64,000 nt of DNA from Limosilactobacillus sp. (GTDB taxonomy: Bacteria > Bacillota > Bacilli > Lactobacillales > Lactobacillaceae): contig NZ_JAKVPE010000001.1 in NCBI RefSeq assembly GCF_022482365.1, forward strand, positions 1,116,001 to 1,180,000. The letters run 5' to 3'. A program made the position numbers and the translations under genes. Below, in pieces: positions 47,605 through 55,188 of this stretch. Positions within the stretch are counted from its first letter, which is position 1; each line of letters opens with the position of its first letter. Under the pieces are notes generated by a model. That model was not told the origin of the DNA. It did no database searches and worked only from the letters and a program-made list of their open reading frames with translations.

Positions 47605-48195
47605 CTAAATTGAAAATGCACGATAATAATTTTGGTCGTTAGCTTCAACAAAAATTTGTAAATTTTGTTCATTATACTTACCGGGATAAAACATCACAAC
47701 TGGATTTTTATCCAACACTTGATGCATTGTATTTAACACTTTGTGCGCTCTAATCAGCGGGTAAACCTTCCCAACACCAGTTATGAAAATCACACAATGC
47801 TGATCATCAATGTGATCCTGGACATACCTAACAACATCATTATGGTTTTCATCCATTCGCATCAAGTTATTAATTTGCTGAGCTACTTGATCGATTCCGC
47901 TTTGCTTTTCCATTTTAGCTAAAATCCGAAATGGGTCATCATCTGCTATCCCTTTTAATTTGTGAATGCTATCCAGCATAATGTCATACAAATCAAATAC
48001 TTTTAGGTTAATTTTCATTGCTGTTTCAGACTTAGTAAGGTCATCTAAATTTGCACGCACTTTAGGTGTATCTGCAACATTGTACGGGTAAATATAGTAC
48101 CCAACTTCATTTGACAACCCTTGATTACGTTGAAAATCAGGTTCTTGAATTTTCTGAATCAATTTTTCAAAATGTAATTGCTCATCTTCACCCAT
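47605..48195 (-). CDS. brxB: BREX protein BrxB (DUF1788)
   Basis: A 196-residue protein matching the BrxB/DUF1788 family in size, content and position. Recognisable pieces are QGLSNEVGYYIYPYNVADTP and HCVIFITGVGKVYPLIRAHK, continuing through PVVMFYPGKY. Its start overlaps the brxA stop by one base. The IS30 element inserted just after its stop codon, so the reading frame is whole. Its biochemical role is not settled; genetic work elsewhere shows it is needed for BREX. Confidence 0.92.
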   Translation of the reverse strand: MGEDEQLHFEKLIQKIQEPDFQRNQGLSNEVGYYIYPYNVADTPKVRANLDDLTKSETAMKINLKVFDLYDIMLDSIHKLKGIADDDPFRILAKMEKQSGIDQVAQQINNLMRMDENHNDVVRYVQDHIDDQHCVIFITGVGKVYPLIRAHKVLNTMHQVLDKNPVVMFYPGKYNEQNLQIFVEANDQNYYRAFSI

Positions 48196-48794
48196 CAGCC
48201 TTGCCCTCCTAATGCGGTTAACTCCTTATTTAAGTGGTCTTGCTTCATTAATTTAGCTAGGTGAAGATCAATAAATGGTTGAAGGACAATATCAATATTC
48301 TTTTCACGTTTTAGCAATCCTGCATCACGTAAAATAGTTTTTAAGCTACCTCGAACCCTTTTGGATGTTTCATTTGTCCACTTAGCAATTTGTTCACTTT
48401 CCATTTGTTTTCTAGTTATGAACTCAATCATTTCACGTTCTTCCAGGACCTTGTCTCCAAGAATAATCTCATTGCGGTAAACCTCATAAACAAACTCATT
48501 TAGTAATCGATTAGTTAACATCATCGATAACAAAGCTACTAGTTTTTGATTGTTGACATCCAAAAATTCAAACTGATTAATTATATTTTCAGGTAGAGCC
48601 TTTAAGCGTTTAGTTAAATTTCGTGATGCTCGTTTAGCACGATCACGTGATGGCATTTCAAAGACATTGTTATTATCGCTAGCCTGTTTAATATCATCAA
48701 GTGTGTTACCTTCTTGATACATAGAAACACCTAATTTAAATTCACTGAACCACAACGCATATGAGGTTATTCCTGCATTGTAATTTTGTGTCAT
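48195..48794 (-). CDS. brxA: BREX protein BrxA (DUF1819)
   Basis: A 199-residue helical protein of the BrxA/DUF1819 family (NAGITSYALWFSEFKLGVSM at the start, TSKRVRGSLKTILRDAGLL further on). BrxA proteins are small DNA-binding proteins similar to RNA polymerase antitermination-like folds. The ATG at 48794 is chosen since GAGGAG lies seven bases upstream; the longer TTG start at 48809 would be inside that site. First gene of the BREX operon, with a leader that carries a terminator. Confidence 0.93.
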   Translation of the reverse strand: MTQNYNAGITSYALWFSEFKLGVSMYQEGNTLDDIKQASDNNNVFEMPSRDRAKRASRNLTKRLKALPENIINQFEFLDVNNQKLVALLSMMLTNRLLNEFVYEVYRNEIILGDKVLEEREMIEFITRKQMESEQIAKWTNETSKRVRGSLKTILRDAGLLKREKNIDIVLQPFIDLHLAKLMKQDHLNKELTALGGQG

Positions 48795-48822
48795 ATTATT
48801 TCTCCTCAATTATTATTTAAAT

Positions 48823-48877
48823 TAAAAAGTCCTCAGGCACCTTACACGATTATCACGCGTATCTATACCTGAGAACT
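48823..48877 (-). promoter_or_regulatory. Leader terminator/attenuator upstream of brxA
   Basis: On the minus strand AGTTCTCAGG (48877-48868) pairs with CCTGAGGACT (48837-48828), with an inner ACGCG/CGTGT pairing in the 30-nt loop and a T5 run after it. It lies between the likely promoter (-10 TATAAT at 49017-49012) and the brxA start, with no gene ahead of it. It therefore fits transcription attenuation of the BREX operon. Confidence 0.65.
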
Positions 48878-49593
48878 AATACGTTAATCAAACTAATTGT
48901 TTTGTTAAAGCACTAAAGTACTTATGACCAGAATACAATACGCTCCTTACACCATATTGAACCTATAAAGTAGGTACAAAAATAGCTTTACTCTGACAAG
49001 AATCATACTTTATTATACCCTAAAATACCATTTATTAATATAATCTGAATAAAGGAAATATAGGGTCACCAAAACACTTTTAGTTTGAATAATTCCTGTC
49101 TACAAGTTTATAAAGCAATTGACTCATCAAATAGTAATAAACCACTTAAAACTAAACTTATAGAAGTAGGGATAGCAATGAAATTCAAACCATATATTGA
49201 TTGATCCCAATAGTGCCAATATTAAGAATAAAGCCGATGCAAACTAAGATATCTTTTTAACTCGTTGAAAACCCAAAAATTTAGTAACGTAGTCTTAGCT
49301 ATGACTACACTTGATCTTAAATCGATGATTATATTCCTTATCAAATGTTATTGAACAATACAAGTGTATTATCAATACTACTAAACAGTAAGCTATGGTG
49401 ACTATATTCACCCTCTGCACTTTCTCAGCTAGTATTTATCTATAAAAGCACAACGGCACAATATTTAAATTATTCTTAAATTCCATCATGGCAACGATAC
49501 AGCACCCATTCTCTTAGTAACCTAACACACCTACCTAATTCTAATGTACCATTATTGTGTCAAATTTCTGTAATTGAATGGAATTTATTGAAA
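48878..49593. other. AT-rich noncoding stretch upstream of the BREX operon
   Basis: Contains a minus-strand -10 box TATAAT at 49012-49017 (poor -35) about 220 bases upstream of brxA. Beyond it, up to the IS30 copy at 49594, I see no open frame, RNA gene or clear repeat. Possibly decayed sequence. Confidence 0.5.
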
Positions 49594-50872
49594 CCTAAAT
49601 TTCAAGAATAAGTTAGCCACTGGACTCAAATAAATAATACTGACCAATTGATTATTGGTTGATGGAGCTGTGATATCTCTTGGTAGAAGGCCTTACGATA
49701 GATATCCATTGACGAATGTCCATTAAACATAGCTCGTGGATAGTGATTCATCCAATCATTAGTCGCTATGATCTGAGCACTACTATAGTTATTTATAGCT
49801 TCACCTTTGGTAATCTCCTTGCGGAGAAACCGGTTATTGATCTCATTGGATCCACGTTCCCAAGGGGAATACGGATCAGCATAGAAAACATGATCGTGAA
49901 CTTGTGTTAACTCACTAAATTCTGAACCGTTGTCAGAGGTTATTGTCTTAAAAATGCGATAGTAAGCATCTGTGCCCATTTTCTGGCGCAAATTTATAAA
50001 GAACTGATTTACTGCATGCGCAGTTTTACCAGCAATTTTACTCGTGATATTAACTCGTGAAAGGCGATCAGTCATTACTAGTACAACACTGTCATTACCG
50101 TTTTTCTGTCCCTGAACTGTATCCAGTTCCCAATGGCCAATTTCGGACCGTTGGTCCGCAGTTTGAGGTCGTTGAGCAATATTAGGCCCTAAGCACCTTT
50201 TAGCTTGCGGATGAGTTTGATGATGCTTACGTTTAGGTTTTTCAAAGAGGTCTAAATTGGACGTACGAAGCACACCCTCATTAATCCATTGATATAAAGT
50301 TACAACCGACTTTGGGATCAGGGTGCCATCATTCATTAAATCTCGAGCCTTATAAATAACCGCTTGTGGGGAGTAATGGTGGTCGTCAAACTCACCAAGC
50401 ATTAGCTGATCAGCTAATCGTAAAAATTGCTTTGAAGAATAATATAAGCGACGACGACCAGAATGGCGGTGATGTTCAAGATATGTGGCCTGACCAGCTT
50501 CATAACTATAGATGTAGTAAGAATATTCGTAAATCTTACCATTAGATTTTTGACGACGAAGTTGGCGGACCGTACCACGGTTGAGCTCGTTATTAATTGT
50601 TTGATGATTAACTCCTAATTGGCGACCAATTGCGCGATTGGAAAGTCCTTGCGACTTTAAAGTCGCAATCATCACACGTTCTTCTTTAGTAAGATGAGCA
50701 TTCTTTTTATGAGTAGTCAATAAAATAGTAGACATGGTATCATTTAAGTGCGTCATTTGACGGACATCCTTTCATATAGGTTTGGTTCACTTAATATGAT
50801 ACCTGATGTCACGCCGAATGGCGTTTTTTATTTACCACCAACTGGGTGGCTAACTTCATTCTATAATCTACC
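49594..50872 (-). mobile_element. IS30-family insertion sequence, copy 2 (1279 bp, complete)
   Basis: Same length and ends as the copy at 23756-25034 but opposite orientation. Flanked by its own perfect 13-bp duplication GAATTTATTGAAA at 49581-49593 and 50873-50885. It inserted at the edge of a decayed transposase gene. Confidence 0.93.
49626..50756 (-). CDS. IS30-family transposase (copy 2)
   Basis: 376 residues, identical in predicted sequence to the transposase at 23872-25002, with the same helix-turn-helix and D-D-E residues (HWELDTVQG, TSDNGSEF, WERGSNEINNRF). Identity of the two copies points to recent transposition. Confidence 0.95.
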   Translation of the reverse strand: MTHLNDTMSTILLTTHKKNAHLTKEERVMIATLKSQGLSNRAIGRQLGVNHQTINNELNRGTVRQLRRQKSNGKIYEYSYYIYSYEAGQATYLEHHRHSGRRRLYYSSKQFLRLADQLMLGEFDDHHYSPQAVIYKARDLMNDGTLIPKSVVTLYQWINEGVLRTSNLDLFEKPKRKHHQTHPQAKRCLGPNIAQRPQTADQRSEIGHWELDTVQGQKNGNDSVVLVMTDRLSRVNITSKIAGKTAHAVNQFFINLRQKMGTDAYYRIFKTITSDNGSEFSELTQVHDHVFYADPYSPWERGSNEINNRFLRKEITKGEAINNYSSAQIIATNDWMNHYPRAMFNGHSSMDIYRKAFYQEISQLHQPIINWSVLFI

Positions 50873-50885
50873 GAATTTATTGAAA

Positions 50886-51108
50886 AAGAGCATATGATAG
50901 AAGCTCAAACACTTTGGAAACCCCATTTTACCAAAACATGGCTGGAACGAAAGAACATAACTCACACATACTAAAAGCAATTTGCCGAACGATTGAAACA
51001 GACTTTTCCTTATTGAAATATTATAATGCCAAAAATAATCGTGCGCGAATTTTAACAGTCTTTCAATAACGGTTGGAAGTAGCGTTTCTGGCATCTAATA
51101 TTGCTTAG
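50886..51108 (+). pseudogene. Decayed transposase C-terminal fragment
   Basis: The plus-strand frame reads ILKAICRTIETDFSLLKYYN, then AKNNRARILTVFQ, a TAA stop, then RLEVAFLASNIA and a stop at 51106-51108. This has the pattern of the C-terminus of DDE transposases (IExxFSxL...N.RAR.L.GFQ.RLExxxLAxN), as in IS5/IS982-type families, with an in-frame nonsense codon. The 5' part is missing; the family cannot be named with certainty. Confidence 0.5.
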
Positions 51109-51235
51109 AAAAATTTCACTAGCACCACGCGTTAAATATACTTAATTCTAAAAATAGAATTACATTATTACGATACTAATAATGATACAATTTAATTAAA
51201 GTCATATATAGAAGCAGATAAAGGAAGTGGTGCTG

Positions 51236-51571
51236 ATGATTGATAATAACCAAAGAAAGAAGATCATGCATCGTCGTTGGCTGATTACCACAGTTATTGC
51301 AATAATTATCATTACATGGTTAGGATTATGGGAATTTATCTCATGGATTGTTGAAGCTTTTCTACTTTATTGTGTCTTATGGTGGATCGTAATGTGGGTA
51401 ACTGGTATGGATATTGATAACCACAATTTACGTGAAGTCAACAAGAACAGAGCAAAACAAGGCTTACCACCAGTAAATACTCATGAAGGACAAGAAGACC
51501 ATGAAGTATCAGATACATTATGGGACATTTTTACTTTTAATCAAATGTTTAACCATCATGGAAAGGATTAA
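51236..51571 (+). CDS. Small membrane protein, unknown function
   Basis: 111 residues. A basic N-terminus (NNQRKKIMHRRW) precedes two adjacent hydrophobic segments (LITTVIAIIIITWLGLWEFI and AFLLYCVLWWIVMWVTGM), then a polar, acidic tail of about 50 residues. The ATG at 51236 has AAGGAAG eight bases upstream. It lies at the right end of the island beside the arm repeats, a usual place for a cargo or regulation gene. No family recognised; a role in immunity, superinfection exclusion or envelope change is only speculation. Confidence 0.75.
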   Translation: MIDNNQRKKIMHRRWLITTVIAIIIITWLGLWEFISWIVEAFLLYCVLWWIVMWVTGMDIDNHNLREVNKNRAKQGLPPVNTHEGQEDHEVSDTLWDIFTFNQMFNHHGKD

Positions 51572-51598
51572 GACTTATTGTTAAAAATTTCTTATTAT

Positions 51599-51630
51599 AA
51601 AAAGCACCCAGCTTTTACACTGGATGCTTT
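51599..51630. terminator. Terminator between the small membrane gene and guaA
   Basis: AAAAAGCACCCAG pairs imperfectly with CTGGATGCTTT. T-tracts occur on both sides, so it can serve the convergent small gene and guaA. It lies inside the island, so guaA would use an island-supplied terminator. Confidence 0.6.
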
Positions 51631-51636
51631 CTTCAT

Positions 51637-51659
51637 ATGGCAAACACTTTGGCAAACAA
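51637..51659. repeat. Integrase arm-type direct repeat, right copy
   Basis: Matches 26425-26447 in 22 of 23 positions, same orientation, with tandem TTGGCAAAC-like units. It sits about 46 bases inside the right candidate core. Confidence 0.7.
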
Positions 51660-51704
51660 ACATGTTATTTTTTATGAGTTGGTCGAGTTTTAACACTGCC
51701 AAAT

Positions 51705-51722
51705 TGCCGTTATATCGCCATT
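51705..51722. other. Candidate right attachment core, downstream of guaA
   Basis: TGCCGTTATATCGCCATT corresponds to the left core at 26320-26337 with two mismatches. The guaA stop codon is at 51747-51749. Confidence 0.4.
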
Positions 51723-51746
51723 CCAACACTAAGTAACATTACAATT

Positions 51747-53303
51747 CTATTCGTACTCAATCGTCGAAGGCGGCTTACTCGTGACGTCGTAGAGAATCCG
51801 GTTAACGTGGTCGACCTCATTGACGATCCGGACCGAAATCTTCTGCAGGACGTCCCACGGGATCTTCGCAAAGTCCGCCGTCATTCCGTCGATCGAGGTG
51901 ACCGCCCGGATTGCGACCGCGTAGTCGTAGGTCCGGCCGTCACCCATCACGCCGACGGAACGGATGCCTGGCAGGACGGTGAAGTATTGCCAAATCTTCT
52001 CGTCCAGGCCGGCCTTTTTGATTTCATCACGAAGGATAGCGTCGGATTCACGGACGATCTCCAGCTTGTCCGGCGTGATTTCACCGATCACCCGGATCCC
52101 CAGACCAGGACCTGGGAATGGCTGCCGCCAAACTAGTTCGTGCGGGATACCGAGCTTTTCGCCCAGCTCCCGGGTCTCATCCTTGAAGAGCTTGCGCAGC
52201 GGTTCAATCAGCTTAAAGCCGAGCTTCTTCGGCAGGCCCCCGACGTTATGGTGGGACTTGATCGTCTGCGCGGTGTCGGTCCCGGATTCGATCACGTCGG
52301 TGTAGAGGGTTCCCTGTGCCAGGAAGTCGGCATCCGGAATCTTCTTGGCTTCTTCATTGAAGACCTCGATGAATTCCTTTCCGATGATCTTCCGCTTTTG
52401 CTCAGGGTCAGTTACGCCCTTGAGCTTACCCAAGAAGCGGTCCGCGGCGTCGACCTTGATGATGTTGACACCGAGGTCGCGGTTCAGGGCGTTCATGACA
52501 GAGTCGGCTTCGTTCTTCCGCAACAGGCCGTGGTCAACGAAGATGCAGGTCAGCTGGTCGCCAATTGCCTTGTGGATCAGCACGGCAGTAACGCTGGAGT
52601 CCACCCCACCGGAAAGGCCGAGAATGACCTTCTTGTCACCGACCTCTTCACGAATGTGGTCGATCTGCAGGTCGATGAAGTCGTCCATCGTCCAGTTGTC
52701 CTTGGCACCACAAACGTCAAAGGCGAAGCGCCGCAGAATGTCGAGCCCGTATTCGGAGTTACGAACTTCGGCGTGGAACTGAATCCCGTAGAACTTCCGC
52801 TCGTCGTCAGCGATGGATGAAATCGGGCAGTTCTTGCTCGTCGCCGTGACCTTGAAGCCATCCGGGGCCTTGGTGACCAGGTCACCGTGACTCATCCAGA
52901 CGTACTGCTTCTTCGGCAGGCCAGAGAAGAGGACCGCGTCGTCATCCGTCACCTCGATGTCCGCGCGACCGTACTCGGAGTTTTCGGCCTTTTCAACCTT
53001 ACCACCCAGGTCGTAGGACATCAGCTGCATCCCGTAACAAATACCTAAAATTGGAATTCCCAACTTGAAGATTGCTGGGTCAACCTTGAATGCATCCGGA
53101 TCATACACACTGTTCGGGCCGCCGGAGAAGACGATCCCCTTGAGGTTCTTGATCTTCTTGATCTCTTCCGCCGTGATCTTATGGGAGAGGAGTTCGGAAT
53201 ACACCCCAAAATCACGCAGCCGCCGGGTAATCAGTTGGTTGTACTGGCTACCGAAATCAAGCACGATGATCTTGTCAAATGCATCTAAATTGACGTTTGC
53301 CAC
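51747..53303 (-). CDS. guaA: GMP synthase (glutamine-hydrolysing)
   Basis: 517 residues, converts XMP to GMP with glutamine and ATP. The class I glutaminase domain has the catalytic Cys in GICYGMQLM and the His/Glu region in [12 protein letters not shown]. The ATP-pyrophosphatase P-loop is [15 protein letters not shown]. The dimerisation domain contains [14 protein letters not shown]. The GTG at 53303 is taken as start because AAAGGAAG lies just upstream; a longer in-frame ATG at 53372 would add 23 unconserved residues. The C-terminus is complete, so the insertion next to it has not damaged the gene. Confidence 0.97.
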   Translation of the reverse strand: MANVNLDAFDKIIVLDFGSQYNQLITRRLRDFGVYSELLSHKITAEEIKKIKNLKGIVFSGGPNSVYDPDAFKVDPAIFKLGIPILGICYGMQLMSYDLGGKVEKAENSEYGRADIEVTDDDAVLFSGLPKKQYVWMSHGDLVTKAPDGFKVTATSKNCPISSIADDERKFYGIQFHAEVRNSEYGLDILRRFAFDVCGAKDNWTMDDFIDLQIDHIREEVGDKKVILGLSGGVDSSVTAVLIHKAIGDQLTCIFVDHGLLRKNEADSVMNALNRDLGVNIIKVDAADRFLGKLKGVTDPEQKRKIIGKEFIEVFNEEAKKIPDADFLAQGTLYTDVIESGTDTAQTIKSHHNVGGLPKKLGFKLIEPLRKLFKDETRELGEKLGIPHELVWRQPFPGPGLGIRVIGEITPDKLEIVRESDAILRDEIKKAGLDEKIWQYFTVLPGIRSVGVMGDGRTYDYAVAIRAVTSIDGMTADFAKIPWDVLQKISVRIVNEVDHVNRILYDVTSKPPSTIEYE

Positions 53304-53412
53304 AATGCCACTTCCTTTGATTGAAATTTTATTCTCAGATGATAGTTTACAAGCTAAAAGACGGACGGTCAACCATCAGGCAGGATTAAATGTTGCGTTT
53401 TCCCTAACAATT

Positions 53413-53444
53413 AAAAAACGACTCCCCGAGGTGGAGGAGCCGTT
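53413..53444 (-). terminator. Intrinsic terminator of the tpiA-fba-phosphatase-small ORF transcript
   Basis: On the minus strand AACGGCTCC pairs with GGGAGTCGTT and is followed by T6. It separates the 29-codon ORF from guaA. Confidence 0.85.
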
Positions 53445-53480
53445 CAAAAGGAATTGTGCATAAATGTGTGGATAGCGGTC

Positions 53481-53570
53481 CTACTTCGAAAGGGCCGTGC
53501 TTAATAGTTCGAGTTCCTTAGCCGCCGCCTGTTCGTCGAGGGCGGTTTGCTCTTCTTTTTTGACCTTCAT
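53481..53570 (-). CDS. Putative 29-aa small protein
   Basis: A short frame starting with a strong GGAAGGAGG site before ATG at 53570: MKVKKEEQTALDEQAAAKEL then ELLSTALSK. It is charged and predicted as one helix. It lies 60 bases behind the phosphatase gene and directly ahead of the terminator, so it would be the last gene of that operon. No homologue known to me. Confidence 0.5.
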   Translation of the reverse strand: MKVKKEEQTALDEQAAAKELELLSTALSK

Positions 53571-53629
53571 CCTGCTTCCTCCTTCCTGACTTGCGGTATT
53601 TTCAGCACTGAGCAGTAATTGTTCGGTAA

Positions 53630-54286
53630 TCACAGTGACTTTTGGTTGTAGGCCAGGACCCGGGCACCGGCCGCGCTCACCTGCATTTCCATGAAGGCGC
53701 CGTTGCTCAGGCTGCCGAAGCGTTCTTCCGGAGCACCGTAAACGCTGGCGATGTATTGGATGATCGACCCGTGACTGGCCACCACCACGGTGCTCTGGTC
53801 GGGAAGACCCTGGAGAAAGGCCACGATCTCCTTGACCCGGGCATCGAGCTGCTGACTTCCTTCCGCCAGATGGGCCGGGTCCGCCTCCCGCAGCAGGTCA
53901 CGGGTCTTGGCGACGCCGAATTCAGCTACCAGGTCACCAATCCGCCGGAAGCGCTGCCCGCCGAGGTAGCTGGCCCAGATGGCCCCCTCCTCGTTACTGT
54001 GACCCTCGAACGAGCCGTAGAAGGTCTCGCGGAAGCACTCCTTTTGTATTGGCGCGCTGATCTGAGTATTTGGACATTGCTTGATCAGGATCCGGGCCGT
54101 ATCCACCGCCCGCTTCAGGTCGCTGGAAAAGAGGTAGTCAATCTCGAGCGGGGCGAGGACCCGGCCGATCTTGGCGGCGTCCTCCTCGCCCTTCTCGGTC
54201 AGCGGGGTATCCGACCAGCCCTGGAGACGAGCAAAGCGGTTGAAGTATGTTTCGCCGTGCCTGACAAAGTAAACCGTAGTTGCCAT
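53630..54286 (-). CDS. Histidine phosphatase family protein (phosphoglycerate mutase-like)
   Basis: 218 residues. VYFVRHGETYFNRF is the RHG catalytic motif; FSSDLKRAVDTARI and VVASHGSIIQYI provide the other phosphate-pocket residues including the second His. It lacks the length and motifs of a typical 2,3-bisphosphoglycerate-dependent GpmA and is closer to broad-specificity phosphatases. It follows the aldolase gene by 13 bases, so it belongs to the same operon. Substrate unknown. Confidence 0.88.
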   Translation of the reverse strand: MATTVYFVRHGETYFNRFARLQGWSDTPLTEKGEEDAAKIGRVLAPLEIDYLFSSDLKRAVDTARILIKQCPNTQISAPIQKECFRETFYGSFEGHSNEEGAIWASYLGGQRFRRIGDLVAEFGVAKTRDLLREADPAHLAEGSQQLDARVKEIVAFLQGLPDQSTVVVASHGSIIQYIASVYGAPEERFGSLSNGAFMEMQVSAAGARVLAYNQKSL

Positions 54287-54299
54287 TTCTCGCTCCTCC

Positions 54300-55172
54300 C
54301 TATGCCGTCACCAGGCTCGGGGTTCCCAGCCAGGCAATCATTTCCTTCATCTTCGCCGTGATGGCTTCGGTCCCCGGCAGCAGCAGCTTCCGCGGGTCGT
54401 AGCCCTTGGCCGCCTTGTCGAGGTCCCGCTGTTCCTCGATGTAACGGCGGGTGGCCTCCTGGAAGGCCAGCTGGAATTCGGTGTTGATGTTCACCTTGGC
54501 GATCCCCATCGAAATTGCCTTTTGGACCTGGTCCCGCGGGATTCCCGACCCGCCGTGGAGGACGAGCGGAATATCGATGGCCGCCGCAATCTCACGCAGG
54601 CGGTCGAAGTTCAGTCCGGGCCAGTCCTTCGGGTAGATCCCGTGGATGTTGCCAATCCCGCAGGCCAGCTTGTCGACGCCCATCTCGGCAAAGGTGATCG
54701 CGTCCTTGACCTCTGCCAGCTCGCCACTAGCGTTGTCCTGGTTTTCACCGATCTTGCCGATCTCCGCCTCAACCGAGATCCCGCGACTGTGAGCCGCCTG
54801 AATTACTTCCTGCGTCCGGGCGATATTTTCCGCCAGCGGCAGCTTGTGTCCGTCGAACATTACGGAGGAGAAGCCCAGGTCGATGCACTCCATCGCCGCT
54901 TCAAAGTCCCCGTGGTCGAGGTGGAGGATCACCGGCACCTGGATGTCCATGGCGTCCATCTGGTCGGCCACCATGTCACGGACGAACTTGTAGCCGCCCA
55001 TGTACTTGGCCGCCCCCATTGAGACCTGCACCAGGACCGGCGTGTTGGTCTCGGCGGCGGCCCGCAGGATGGCCCGGGTCCATTCCAGGTTGTTGATGTT
55101 GTACGCACCGACCGCGTAGTGATTCTGCCGTGCGTCCTTAAAAATTTCGTTTCCGTTATCAAAGTATGCCAT
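54300..55172 (-). CDS. fba: Class II fructose-bisphosphate (or tagatose-bisphosphate) aldolase
   Basis: 290 residues. Zinc-binding HLDHGD near residue 83 and LVLHGGSGIP near residue 205 define a class II aldolase; the NINTEFQLAF strand near residue 230 is also typical. It reversibly splits a ketose bisphosphate into dihydroxyacetone phosphate and glyceraldehyde 3-phosphate. The adjacent triosephosphate isomerase gene interconverts exactly these products. Heterofermentative lactobacilli often lack aldolase, so its presence matters for whether the strain can use the Embden-Meyerhof route. Substrate stereochemistry cannot be read. Confidence 0.92.
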   Translation of the reverse strand: MAYFDNGNEIFKDARQNHYAVGAYNINNLEWTRAILRAAAETNTPVLVQVSMGAAKYMGGYKFVRDMVADQMDAMDIQVPVILHLDHGDFEAAMECIDLGFSSVMFDGHKLPLAENIARTQEVIQAAHSRGISVEAEIGKIGENQDNASGELAEVKDAITFAEMGVDKLACGIGNIHGIYPKDWPGLNFDRLREIAAAIDIPLVLHGGSGIPRDQVQKAISMGIAKVNINTEFQLAFQEATRRYIEEQRDLDKAAKGYDPRKLLLPGTEAITAKMKEMIAWLGTPSLVTA

Positions 55173-55188
55173 TTTGAATATCTCCTCG

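Larger units (their letters stand above)
26320..51714. mobile_element. Integrative mobilizable element carrying a BREX defence locus, inserted downstream of guaA (about 25.4 kb; boundaries provisional)
   Basis: The block is visibly AT-rich against GC-rich flanks. It contains a tyrosine integrase and DUF3173 protein at one end, mobilization genes, a replication initiator, BREX genes and IS debris. Near-identical 23-bp arm-type sites sit inside both ends (26425-26447 and 51637-51659, one mismatch). Just outside them, TGCCGTTATA followed by similar sequence occurs at 26320 and 51705. The core TGCCG-6-CGGCA is a small inverted repeat as expected for a tyrosine recombinase. An alternative pair is TATTCG-3-TCAAT at 26353-26366 and 51748-51761, which covers the guaA stop codon. 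The 3' end of guaA is a known integration hotspot. No type IV secretion genes are seen, so transfer would need a helper. Confidence 0.7.

Noticed and set aside
48195-48809. Longer brxA starting at TTG 48809
   Set aside because: That TTG is part of the ribosome-binding site of the ATG at 48794.
23756-50872. Composite transposon formed by the two identical IS30 copies
   Set aside because: Each copy has its own intact and different 13-bp target duplication, so they inserted separately.
50861-51094. 77-codon minus-strand frame next to IS30 copy 2
   Set aside because: It straddles the IS end and lies opposite the better-supported transposase remnant.
52140-52820. 226-codon plus-strand frame within guaA
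   Set aside because: Antisense shadow of guaA.
54522-55022. Plus-strand frames opposite the aldolase and triosephosphate isomerase genes
   Set aside because: Shadow frames of GC-rich coding sequence.
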